A stretch of 20,092 nt of DNA from a virus. The notes under the pieces are model-generated. The model ran no database searches. It was not told where the DNA came from and saw only the letters and a list, made by a program, of their open reading frames with translations. Numbering within the stretch: position 1 is the first letter of the stretch; every line of letters starts with the position of its first letter. A program made the position numbers and the translations under genes. The stretch is taken from positions 1 to 20,092 of IMG/VR virus record IMGVR_UViG_3300037193_000367; one strand, given 5' to 3'. This document shows, in pieces, positions 6,167 to 14,300 of this stretch.

Positions 6167-8083
6167 TTGCCTTGGATCGCAACCGATGAGGTTGACGACG
6201 CGGCCCGGTGGCTGACTGCCCCTGAGTCCTTACTGGACACGACGCTCACGGGCAGCGTGTTGCTGGCGGCAACGGCCATCACGGAAAAGTCTGCCGGCGC
6301 GACGCGTTCGGGCACTGGCACCATCACCGCGTCGGCATCGGGCGAGGCGCCCGCCGGTGTTGTGCTGTCTGGCACCGGCGCCCTGACCGCCGAGGCCACC
6401 GTTGAACCTCGCAACGCCGCACTGATCATCACCGCCACGTCGGCGGTGCCGATCGCTGTACGGGTCAAGAACGTCCGGTACGACGGCATGTTGACCGGTT
6501 ACTTGCACGGGGCACCAAAGTTCACCAAGACCGACCCCGGCGGCTACCGTGCCGCGTCGTTCGTGGTCGATCAGCGGTTGGGCTTCCGTACCGACATGGT
6601 GCAGGACTACAGCCGGGTGTACTTCTACGACAAGCGTTCGGGCGCCACGGTGTTCGAGGGCGACGTAAGCCATCCTGGCAAGTCGGTCAGTGATGACGGC
6701 GCGTTGCTTGAGGTGCAGATTGACGGCGGCGCCGAACGCCTCAACGACTGGTCCGGCATGCGGATCTATATCGACCGCGACATGACCGCGTGGAAGAAAC
6801 ACACCACCTCAGTGGTGTCCACCACCGTCGAGACCGGCGACGATCGGGGGGGCTCGGGCGACGACGCGTTGACGTTGGCGTTCCCGCAGGACACCCACGT
6901 CGATACCGAGTACAAGTGCGAGGCCATCTACACCCGTGTCCGTGAGTCCGGACAGCAACTCGGTTGGTACAACTACGCATGGGACGGCGGGCAGACCAAC
7001 GCGTCCTGGCGAGTGATCAGCATGGTGACGCCGCCGTCCACGGTGGTCCGCGACCAAGCGCTGTCAACGTCGGGCAGCGGCGGCAGTGGCGCGGTCGTTG
7101 GCGGCTCGATCCCCGAGGGTGCGCAGTGGGCATTCCTCCAACTGTTGTGGAACTCCGGCCCGTCGAACACCGGCAGCGGCGTGGACGTGTGTTGGGTGTC
7201 GTTCACCCGCGTCATCGTGATCGTCCGGCTCAAGCTCAAGGACGGGTCGTGGAAATCCGGCGCGAGCTACGGCGACACCATCAATGCCTATGACGTGGTC
7301 AACGACCTGTTGGGTGACCAGCTCGCCGCCACCTTTGACGGCGCCAACGCCACCGTCGAGACCGGGGCCGGGCTAGCGATTGGCCACCTGGCATTCCCGG
7401 ACGGCGTCACGCCTGCCGGCGTGCTTGAGGAACTGCTGAAGTTCGAGGGCGGCTGCACCTACTTTGTCGGACCGTCGAGGCCCGGCGTGGACAAGTACAC
7501 GTTCAAGTGGGTGGCCCGGTCGCAGTCGGTCCGCTACGAGTTCGTCCTTGGCACCGACGACTACAGCAACGGCGCACAGTCGACGGACCAATACAACGTC
7601 GCGGTTGCTCGGTGGCAGTCCCCGGCCGGGCGCATCAAGAACACCACCACCACGCAGACCATCCCCGATATGGATGCGATCGGCCGCACCCGCCGGTTCT
7701 TCCAAGACCTCGGCGCGATCTCCGGCAACGAGGACCAAGCCGTCAACGCGAACAACGCCGTGCTGGAGGACCACCGCTACCCGGTCAACGGCGGCCGGGT
7801 CACCGTGGCGCGCGAGGTGGTGGACCTGTTCACCGGCCGCCGGGTTCAGCCGTACGAGATCGAGCCCGGCTACCTGTGCCGGCTGGTGGGCATTGACCCC
7901 GAGCCCGATGCGCTCAATGTCACCGCGCCCAACGGCGGCACGGTCTGTCGCATCGTCACCACCGACTATGACGCCGACACCCACGCGGTCAGTTTGGATC
8001 TGGACAGCACCTCGTGGTCTCTGTTCCGCGCTATCGCCCGCGCCAACCGGCACACCGGACGCCCGCAGCGTAAGGCGTTCTGA
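6167..8083 (+). CDS. Large minor tail protein (tail-tip hub-type) with N-terminal Gly/Thr beta repeats
   Basis: The TTG start is supported by AGGGAG (6153-6158) eight bases upstream; the product is 638 aa. Residues 25-95 contain imperfect repeats, SGTGTITASASG and SGTGALTAEATV, a pattern I know from fibre-like extensions of actinophage tail proteins. The following part has YFYDKRSGATVFEGDVSHPG and KSVSDDGALLEVQIDGGAERL with IYIDRDMTAWKK. That combination is typical of actinophage minor tail proteins normally encoded just after the distal tail (Dit-like) gene. The C-terminal third has YEIEPGYLCRLVGIDPEP and DYDADTHAVSLDLDSTSWSL, like the closing domains of hub proteins. Here the gene lies about 6 kb upstream of the tape measure, among connector genes, which is odd. 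The minor tail role is fairly sure; the hub label is inference. Confidence 0.75.
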   Translation: MPWIATDEVDDAARWLTAPESLLDTTLTGSVLLAATAITEKSAGATRSGTGTITASASGEAPAGVVLSGTGALTAEATVEPRNAALIITATSAVPIAVRVKNVRYDGMLTGYLHGAPKFTKTDPGGYRAASFVVDQRLGFRTDMVQDYSRVYFYDKRSGATVFEGDVSHPGKSVSDDGALLEVQIDGGAERLNDWSGMRIYIDRDMTAWKKHTTSVVSTTVETGDDRGGSGDDALTLAFPQDTHVDTEYKCEAIYTRVRESGQQLGWYNYAWDGGQTNASWRVISMVTPPSTVVRDQALSTSGSGGSGAVVGGSIPEGAQWAFLQLLWNSGPSNTGSGVDVCWVSFTRVIVIVRLKLKDGSWKSGASYGDTINAYDVVNDLLGDQLAATFDGANATVETGAGLAIGHLAFPDGVTPAGVLEELLKFEGGCTYFVGPSRPGVDKYTFKWVARSQSVRYEFVLGTDDYSNGAQSTDQYNVAVARWQSPAGRIKNTTTTQTIPDMDAIGRTRRFFQDLGAISGNEDQAVNANNAVLEDHRYPVNGGRVTVAREVVDLFTGRRVQPYEIEPGYLCRLVGIDPEPDALNVTAPNGGTVCRIVTTDYDADTHAVSLDLDSTSWSLFRAIARANRHTGRPQRKAF

Positions 8084-8107
8084 GACACCCGAGGGGAGAA
8101 CGGCACA

Positions 8108-8374
8108 TTGTCTGACGTACTCATGCGCGTGACCGTCACCGCCGACGCCGAGGTCACCAAGGCCGCCGACATTCGGCAGTGGACCTTACGCGGCACGTTC
8201 GAGGATGACGAGATCACCGTTGAGGTCGGCAACAACGCGGTCTATGTGCGCAGTACCGGTGACCCCGTTTCGGATCTCGTCTGCATGTTGCGGCCGGACT
8301 CGGCCCGCGAGTTGGCCCGCTGCCTGAACGCCGCCGCCGACAAGGCCGAACTTCCGAAAGACGAGGACCACTGA
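8108..8374 (+). CDS. Small hypothetical protein in tail module
   Basis: This 88-aa protein starts with TTG, with GGGGAG (8093-8098) nine bases upstream. It has beta strands in the first two thirds (MRVTVTADAEVTK, WTLRGTFEDDEITVEVGNNA) and a C-terminal helix (RPDSARELARCLNAAADKAE). Helices of the form LxPDxARELAxxLxxAAD are common in small actinophage proteins whose function is not known. It overlaps the next gene as TGATG, so the two are probably translated together. No enzyme motif or membrane segment is seen. Confidence 0.75.
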   Translation: MSDVLMRVTVTADAEVTKAADIRQWTLRGTFEDDEITVEVGNNAVYVRSTGDPVSDLVCMLRPDSARELARCLNAAADKAELPKDEDH

Positions 8375-8775
8375 TGGCCGTTGGGTTCTCGACCGTCAAC
8401 ACGGTCAATGCGTGGCTGGACTGTTTGCGGGGCACGGGCGCCACGACGTTCACCGGCGTCACCACCTTGTATGTCCAGCTCCACAAGGGCGACCCCGGCC
8501 CGGCCGGAACTAACAACGTGTCGAGCACCACCACCCGGCAGGCGGTCAACTTCGCTGCCGCGTCCGGCGGAAGCCAAAGCATCACCGGTACGCCTCAATG
8601 GACGAACTGGGCCGGGACCAACGGTGAGGTGGTCAGCCACATTGCCGTGTTCGGCGCCTCGTCTGGCGGCACGTTCTATTACTCCGGCACCCTGTCCACG
8701 CCCAAGACCGTCAACACCGGGGACACCCTCACCCTGTCCGCGCTCACCGTGTCGATCACACCGTTGGCGGCGTAG
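8374..8775 (+). CDS. Minor tail / tail-fibre-like protein, 133 aa
   Basis: The protein begins MAVGFSTVNTVNAWLDCLRG and contains VYVQLHKGDPGPAGT-like and TTRQAVNFAAASGG segments, then WTNWAGTNGEVVSHIAVFGA and SSGGTFYYSGTLSTPKTVNTG, ending in a beta strand. (Residues near 31 read LYVQLHKGDPGPAGTNN.) This pattern, with LHxGDPG, WTN and SHIxxF/W, recurs in short tail-fibre-like proteins of actinophages that I recall well. GAGGA (8363-8367) lies six bases before the ATG. It is the last gene of the tail-like block before the stopper. Its exact place on the virion is unknown. Confidence 0.7.
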   Translation: MAVGFSTVNTVNAWLDCLRGTGATTFTGVTTLYVQLHKGDPGPAGTNNVSSTTTRQAVNFAAASGGSQSITGTPQWTNWAGTNGEVVSHIAVFGASSGGTFYYSGTLSTPKTVNTGDTLTLSALTVSITPLAA

Positions 8776-8778
8776 CCC

Positions 8779-9108
8779 GTGCGCTTCCGTGACGTGGTGA
8801 CCGTCGTCCGCGCGCCGGAACTCGTCGGCCCGGACGGCGCCACAAGCCCCGATTGGAACGGCACACTCACCACCACCGACTACCCCGGCGAGTTTCAACC
8901 GATCGGCTCGACCGAGGAAATCGTTGGACAGGAACGCACCGAGTCCACCCACAAGGCGTTTCTGCCGGCTGACGCCGACGTTAAGGCCACCGACCGGGTC
9001 CGATTCCTGGGCGTCGACTACACCGTTGACGGCGACCCCGAGCACCACCGCCACCGGGGCCGACCGCATCACCTAGAGGTGTTCTGCTTCCGTGTCCAAG
9101 GGGGCTAG
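8779..9108 (+). CDS. Head closure / head-tail stopper protein
   Basis: This 109-aa protein starts with GTG three bases after the previous stop. No good ribosome binding site is visible, so reinitiation is likely. It has the beta-barrel pattern of stopper proteins, which plug the channel below the adaptor: RFRDVVTVVRAPELVGPDG at the start, FQPIGSTEEIVGQERTES in the middle, and DRVRFLGVDYTVDGDPEHHR with HHLEVFCFRVQGG at the end. The pairing DxxxfxGxxYxVxGxP is the family hallmark. It is normally encoded directly after the adaptor, but here 4.2 kb of fibre and minor tail genes intervene. Confidence 0.78.
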   Translation: MRFRDVVTVVRAPELVGPDGATSPDWNGTLTTTDYPGEFQPIGSTEEIVGQERTESTHKAFLPADADVKATDRVRFLGVDYTVDGDPEHHRHRGRPHHLEVFCFRVQGG

Positions 9109-9111
9109 TCC

Positions 9112-9513
9112 ATGCCGCTGCCCGTCCTGGCGGATCCGGTTGTCGCGGTCCGCGCAGCCCTCGTCGCACAGTCGACGCTCACAAGCCTTGTTGCCCAGCG
9201 CATCTATTACGCGATCCCGGCGACGCCCACCTACCCGCTGTTGGTCCTGACCTTGGTGGACGAGGACGAGGTCCGGCCGGACACCCTCGGCGCGCGGGTG
9301 CAAGTCGACGTGTGGGGATCCGGCGGCAGCAACCAACAGGTGATCGACGCGCACGCCATTGCCGCCGTGATCCGGTCCGTCGCCCGCGACCTTAAAGGCA
9401 GCTATGCCGGCGCCTCGATCTCGAACGCCGTTGCCGGGCAAGTCATCCCCAATCCCGACACCACCACGAGCCGCGCTCGGTTCGTCGTGGACCTACAGGT
9501 TGAACTCACGTAA
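9112..9513 (+). CDS. Tail terminator protein (DUF3168-like)
   Basis: The product is 133 aa; AAGGGGG (9098-9104) lies seven bases before the ATG. It has an N-terminal helix (DPVVAVRAALVAQSTLTSLV), then YAIPATPTYPLLVLTLVDED, RVQVDVWGSGGSNQQVIDAH, a central helix and a final strand ARFVVDLQVELT. This alpha/beta layout, with DVWG followed by a helix, matches tail terminator/completion proteins, which cap the tube end that joins the head. It follows the stopper, as expected, but precedes rather than follows the gp10-like gene. Confidence 0.78.
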   Translation: MPLPVLADPVVAVRAALVAQSTLTSLVAQRIYYAIPATPTYPLLVLTLVDEDEVRPDTLGARVQVDVWGSGGSNQQVIDAHAIAAVIRSVARDLKGSYAGASISNAVAGQVIPNPDTTTSRARFVVDLQVELT

Positions 9514-9525
9514 AGGACTCTCATC

Positions 9526-9765
9526 GTGGCCACTAGCAAGGATCCGAAGATCGCTGAGGCACTGTCCGAGCCGGTGGCCGAGGACATTGAAGCCCAGCGC
9601 ACCGAGTACGGCACCTATGTCGCCAACCGCCCGATCGACGTGAACGGCGTCCGCGCCTACAACGTGGGCGACCCGGTGCCCGTCTCCAATGTTGACGCCC
9701 ACGGGTACGACAAGATGCCGACCGGCGACGGGACCAAGACCGAGTCCTGGGTCGACAAGGTCTGA
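9526..9765 (+). CDS. Small hypothetical protein between tail terminator and gp10-like genes
   Basis: This 79-aa protein starts with GTG, with AAAGGA (9512-9517) eight bases upstream. The N-terminal 25 residues are charged and helical (KIAEALSEPVAEDIEAQR). The rest has GVRAYNVGDPVPVSNVDAHG and a polar end. The segment with Y-x-x-G-x-PVP-x-x-N resembles YDGSPVPDNIVADD in the 112-aa head protein at 3710. Both might carry a small KOW-like beta module, but this is only by eye. The function is unknown; the position suggests a connector accessory role. Confidence 0.7.
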   Translation: MATSKDPKIAEALSEPVAEDIEAQRTEYGTYVANRPIDVNGVRAYNVGDPVPVSNVDAHGYDKMPTGDGTKTESWVDKV

Positions 9766-9766
9766 C

Positions 9767-10093
9767 ATGCGTGTCGGCAGGTTCCGGCCGGAAGTCCTCG
9801 CCGCCGTGTCACAGGCGCCATCGGTCAAAAAGGTTGTTCGCGCTGCCGCCGTCGAGATCCGCAAGGAAGCCCGCCGTCGGGTACCCAAGAACACCGGCAA
9901 CCTGGCCAAGAACATCGCCATTGAGAACGCCTATGACGCCGCGACCGGCTTGGTTGAGTACCGCGTCGGGTGGACCAAGCGCGGCGGGTTCTACGGCCCC
10001 TTGGTTGAGCTGGGCACCGAGGACACTCCGGCCCGGCCGCACCTACGCCCGGCCGCCGATCTGATCAACAGCCGTCTGCGTTCTGCCGGCTGA
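9767..10093 (+). CDS. HK97 gp10-like neck / connector protein
   Basis: The ATG at 9767 is one base after the previous stop, with AAGG six bases upstream; the frame is open farther left but inside the previous gene. The 108-aa product has KVVRAAAVEIRKEARRRVPK NTGNLAKNI (read as two parts), GLVEYRVGWTKRGGFYGPLV and ELGTEDTPARPHLRPAAD. The closing motif ELGTxxxPARPxLRPA is the signature of the HK97 gp10-like family, found in the neck of siphoviruses. The stop is followed by 28 bases to the tube gene, with no visible feature apart from its ribosome binding site. Confidence 0.82.
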   Translation: MRVGRFRPEVLAAVSQAPSVKKVVRAAAVEIRKEARRRVPKNTGNLAKNIAIENAYDAATGLVEYRVGWTKRGGFYGPLVELGTEDTPARPHLRPAADLINSRLRSAG

Positions 10094-10121
10094 ACACCCG
10101 TAAGACAAGAAAGGTCCGCAC

Positions 10122-10706
10122 ATGCCGACCACTGCCGTGCCGAATCTCTTGCAGGATCCCGGCTATCTGTTCTGGGCGCCACTGGCGTCAACCGAGCCGA
10201 CCAACACCGTGGCCGGTTCTGAGTTCACCGACTCGTGGCCGGTGGCGTGGATCAGTCTTGGCGCGACCGAGGCCGGGTCGACGTTCAACTACTCAAGTTC
10301 GATCGAGGCCGTCCGGGTGGCCGAGTTCTTTGACCCGATCCGCTACGCCACCACCGAGCGGTCCGGCTCGATCTCGTTTGCCATGGCGGACTGGACCTTG
10401 CAGAACCTCAAGCGCGCACTGAACGGCGGCGCCGTGACCGTGGTGTCCGGCACCGGCGCCACGACGCTGAGCAAGTACGAACCGCCCGAGCCGGGCAGCG
10501 AGGTCAGGTGCATGATCGGGTGGGAGTCGCTCGACAGCACCACGCGGATTGTGATGCGGCAGTGCATCCAAGGCGGCGAGATCTCGTCCGAGTTCGTCAA
10601 GGCGCCGGACTACGCCAAGATTGCGGCGACGTTCAATTTCGAGTACCCGACCGGCGCCAAGCCGTTCACCGTCTACAGTGCGGGCACCGCGCGGGCCGGT
10701 AGCTGA
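10122..10706 (+). CDS. Major tail (tube) protein
   Basis: This 194-aa protein follows AAGAAAGG (10107-10114) by seven bases, a very strong site that fits a protein made in large amounts. It has the tube-protein layout: an N-terminal strand region (GYLFWAPLASTEPTNTV), WPVAWISLGATEAGSTFNYS, a middle helix (SISFAMADWTLQNLKRALNG), beta strands and a final part FNFEYPTGAKPFTVYSAGTA. The gene lies directly before the tail assembly chaperones and the tape measure, the normal place. Its stop overlaps the chaperone start as TGATG. Confidence 0.82.
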   Translation: MPTTAVPNLLQDPGYLFWAPLASTEPTNTVAGSEFTDSWPVAWISLGATEAGSTFNYSSSIEAVRVAEFFDPIRYATTERSGSISFAMADWTLQNLKRALNGGAVTVVSGTGATTLSKYEPPEPGSEVRCMIGWESLDSTTRIVMRQCIQGGEISSEFVKAPDYAKIAATFNFEYPTGAKPFTVYSAGTARAGS

Positions 10707-11194
10707 TGCGCTCGGTTGACTTCCTGGGCGCCGAGTTCGCCATTGCCGACAAGGTTGGACTCATGCCGTTACTGCGGTTCGCGCACGCGGCAAAGTCCGG
10801 CCTTGACTCGGCCGACCTTGAGGGCATGGCGGCGATGTACGACATGCTCCGGCAGTGCATTGCCGACGAGGCCGTGTACGTCCGCGACGGTCGCCCGATC
10901 GACAAGCCCGCCGAGGTGGACGAGTCCGTGACCAAGCTCGGTGGTTGGGCCGAGTTCGAGGCGCACGCCACCAAGGCCAAGGCCGACGATGAGGATTTGA
11001 TGGGCGTGGTTCAGCGCGTGATGACGCTGTTGTCCGAACGCCCTACTTCACAGCCCTCCGACTCATCGGATGGGCCGCAGCAAATCGCGCCTACATCAGA
11101 GGCCGACTCATCCTCGCTCGCGGTGGTGCGCCGTCTGAAGTCGACGGGCAGGCCGGACCTGGCGATGGCGGTGGTGAGGTCGCAAACGGGTTGA
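10706..11194 (+). CDS. Tail assembly chaperone, first ORF (gpG-like)
   Basis: This 162-aa protein has a helical, charged N-terminal domain (FAIADKVGLMPLLRFAHAAK, LEGMAAMYDMLRQCIADEAV) and a low-complexity Ser/Thr/Pro tail (residues about 113-140) ending in VVRRLKSTGRPDLAMAVVRS. That tail, with SDSSDGP and a GRPDLA end, is typical of actinophage chaperones placed between tube and tape measure genes. These proteins hold the tape measure during tail assembly and are not in the virion. Translation is coupled to the tube gene. The next ORF begins within its stop codon and lies in the -1 frame, as in chaperone pairs joined by frameshifting, though no clear slippery heptamer is seen. Confidence 0.8.
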   Translation: MRSVDFLGAEFAIADKVGLMPLLRFAHAAKSGLDSADLEGMAAMYDMLRQCIADEAVYVRDGRPIDKPAEVDESVTKLGGWAEFEAHATKAKADDEDLMGVVQRVMTLLSERPTSQPSDSSDGPQQIAPTSEADSSSLAVVRRLKSTGRPDLAMAVVRSQTG

Positions 11195-11394
11195 CCCTGG
11201 CCGACCTGTGCGACGTGGTCTACGCCCTACAGGTTGACCAGATGCAGGCGTTGGAGCTGGCCGCCATCGCTGCCGGCGCCGAGGTTGTACCCGGCGACAT
11301 GGTCGACAAGTTCGAGACGTGGTTGTGGTCCGAGCCGGACCCGGTCGACACCGAGCGAGCACAACTGATGGCCGCGTTGGGAGTGAGCCCGTGA
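11191..11394 (+). CDS. Tail assembly chaperone, second ORF (gpT-like), 67 aa
   Basis: The ORF starts at a TTG that overlaps the first chaperone's stop as TTGA. A GAGG lies eleven bases upstream, a modest site. The product (MTLADLCDVVYALQVDQMQA, then LELAAIAAGAEVVPG and FETWLWSEP) looks like the second, translationally linked part of a chaperone pair. Relative to the first ORF it is in the -1 frame, and that frame is open upstream to 10993, so a frameshift fusion is possible anywhere in a 200-base overlap. Reinitiation at the TTG is the other explanation. Its stop overlaps the tape measure GTG as GTGA. Confidence 0.72.
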   Translation: MTLADLCDVVYALQVDQMQALELAAIAAGAEVVPGDMVDKFETWLWSEPDPVDTERAQLMAALGVSP

Positions 11395-14300
11395 CCGCAC
11401 TCACCGAGGCGTTCGTTGCCGTCAAGCCGGACATGGACAAGTTCGGCCCCGAGGTGAAAAAGAAGCTCGCCAAGATCGACGCCCGCAAAGAGGGCGCGTC
11501 CGTCGCGGGCCGGTTCGGGGTCGGGTTCAACGGCGCGTTCGGCGGCATCGTCAAGCACTCGGCCGGCTTGTTCGTCGGCGCCTTTGCGGCCATCAAGGGT
11601 GCGCAGGTATTCGGCGGTTTCATCAAGGACGCGGCCGAGTCCGCCAAGGTGTCCCGGCTGACCACTGCCGTGATCAAGTCCACCGGTGGCGCGGCCAAGA
11701 TCACCGCCGGACAGGTAGGCGACCTGGCCACCGCCATCAGCAACAAGACCGGGGCCGATGACGAGACGATCCAATCCGGCGCCAACCTGTTGCTGACGTT
11801 CACCAACATCCGCAACGCGGTCGGCAAGAACAACGACATTTTCAATCAGGCCACCTCGACCGTGACCGACATGGCCGCCGCGCTGAACGGTGGCGAGGTC
11901 AGCGCCAGTGGGGTCAAGTCCGCGTCGATCCAACTGGGCAAGGCGTTGAACGACCCGATCAAGGGCGTCACCGCGCTACAGAAAGTCGGCGTCTCGTTCA
12001 CCGACGATCAGAAGAAGCAGATCAAAACCCTTGTCGAGTCCGGCAAGACGATGGAAGCCCAGAAGGTCATCCTTGCCGAGCTGAACAAGGAGTTCGGTGG
12101 CGCGGCGGCGGCGGCCGGTGACCCGTTCGTCCGGCTCAAGACCATCATGGGGAACCTCGGCGAGGAAATCGGCGGCTACCTGTTGCCGGTGGCAAGCAAG
12201 TTCGCTGACTGGGTTTCCGGCAAGGCGATCCCCGGTCTGTCCGCACTGTTCGGGCTGTTCAAGTCCGGCGACGTGGCCGGGTTCGCCAAGGCGTTCAACG
12301 TCGCCCCGGACTCCGGCCTGATCAAGTTCCTGACCGGTCTGCGGTCGATCGCCATTACCGTGTTCACCACGGTCAAGGACGGGATCAACGGGTTCGTCAC
12401 CGCGTTCAAAGAGGGTGGCGGCGAGGTCCAGACCACCGGGTTCTACGGATTCATGGAACGCCTCGGCCTCATCGCTCAGAAGACGTTCGGATTCTTTAAA
12501 ACCGAGGTCATCCCACGGCTCAAAGACTTTGCCGGGTTCGTCAAGGACGAGGTGGTCCCGCGCCTCAAGGATTTTGGCGGCTTCCTCAAGGACACCGTTG
12601 TGCCGGCTGTCGGCAACCTGATCAGCGCATTCAAGCCACTGGCCGGTGACGTGGCCAACGCGGTGGGCGCCCTGGCCGACAAACTGTGGCCGGTGCTGCA
12701 GGACGTGGGCGGGTTCATCAAGGACACCGTGGTCCCGGCGATCAAGGATTTCACCGGGTGGCTTAAGGACAACTCGACCGTGGTCGGTGCGGTGGCCGTG
12801 GGCATCGGTGCCGCCGTCGCCGCGCTCTACATCTACAAGGGTGTGGTCGCCACGATCTCGGCCGTCACAAAGGCGTGGACCGCCATACAGGCCGCGTTCA
12901 ACGTGGTCATGAGCCTCAACCCCATCGGCGTCATCATCATCGCGCTAGTCGCCCTGGCGGCCGGGCTCGTCTACGCCTACAAGAAATCCGAGACGTTCCG
13001 CAACGTGGTCAACGGCGTATTCAACGCGGTGAAGGACGTTGCCGGGAAGGTGTTCGGCGCGGTGGTGGGGTTCGTCAAGGGCGCGATTGATTGGGTGAAA
13101 AAGAACTGGCCGTTGTTGCTGGGCGTCCTGACCGGGCCTATCGGCCTTGCCGTGGTGTTGATCGCCCAGCATTGGCAGGCCATCAAGGACGGCGCCCGTA
13201 CGGCGATTGCGTTTGTGGTCGACAAGTTCTTGTTCCTCGTGCAATCACTGATCAACGGCGCGGCTACCGCGTTCGGGTGGGTGCCGGGGCTCGGCCCCAA
13301 GCTCAAGGAAGCGGCGAGCAAGTTCGAGACCTTCCGCAAGGACGTAAACACCAAGCTCGCCGGGATCAACGACCAAGAGGTCACGATCACGCCGGTTGTC
13401 CTGGCCGCACAGGCAGCGCGGCGCAAATCCGTACAAGACCGGCTCGACCGCACCGACTCGCACTATGCCACCGGCGGCCGGGTGCGTGGTCCCGGCACGG
13501 GCACGTCGGATTCCATCCCCGCCATGCTGTCTAACGGCGAGCATGTCTGGACCGCCCGCGAGGTGTCGGCGGCCGGTGGCCACGGCGCGGTTGAGCAGAT
13601 GCGCGCCTCGGTGATCAAGGGATTCGCCAAGGGCGGCGCGGTCAAGTTCGACGTGACCGGCCAGTTCCCCAACACCACGCGGGCCGCCAACAGCATTGCC
13701 GCCACGGCGGTGGCCGTCGCCAAGCCGATTGCACAGGCCCTCGGCAACGCACTCGGCGGCATCAGCCCTGGCCTGAAAGGCGTTCTCGCGTTCGTCAAAT
13801 CCCAAGTGGGCAAGCCCTACGTGTGGGGCGGCGTCGGCCCCGGCGGCTACGACTGTTCCGGACTGGTGTCGGCGGCCATCAACGTGGCCCTCGGCCGGCG
13901 CCCTTACAGCCGGATCGGCGCCACCGGGTCGATGCCGTGGCCGATGTTCGCATCCGGTCCGGGCGCGTTCGAGGTGGGTTGGTTCACGGGTTCGCCCGGC
14001 CACACCGCCGCCACCGTCAACGGCGTCAACATCGAGTCGCGCGGTGGCCGTGGCGTGGTCATGGGTGCGGCAGCTCGTGGTGCCCGCAACGCGCTGTTCA
14101 CCCGCCATGCCCACGTGAAGGGCTTTGCCGGCGGCGGCCGGGTCAGCGGCAGTGGTGGCGACGCCGCCTTTGACGTGCTCGACCCACGCGGCAAGGCGTT
14201 CGCCGGTCGGGAAGTCCTGCGGGCGTTGGGCATTGAGGATTTCGACACCGGCGGCCGGTGGCGGTCCGGAACCCTCGGCGTGAACCTGTCCGGCAAGACC

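Noticed and set aside
10990-11194. Programmed -1 frameshift heptamer in the chaperone overlap
   Set aside because: I checked the overlap codon by codon and saw no canonical slippery heptamer, so I do not annotate one; see the finding for the open question.
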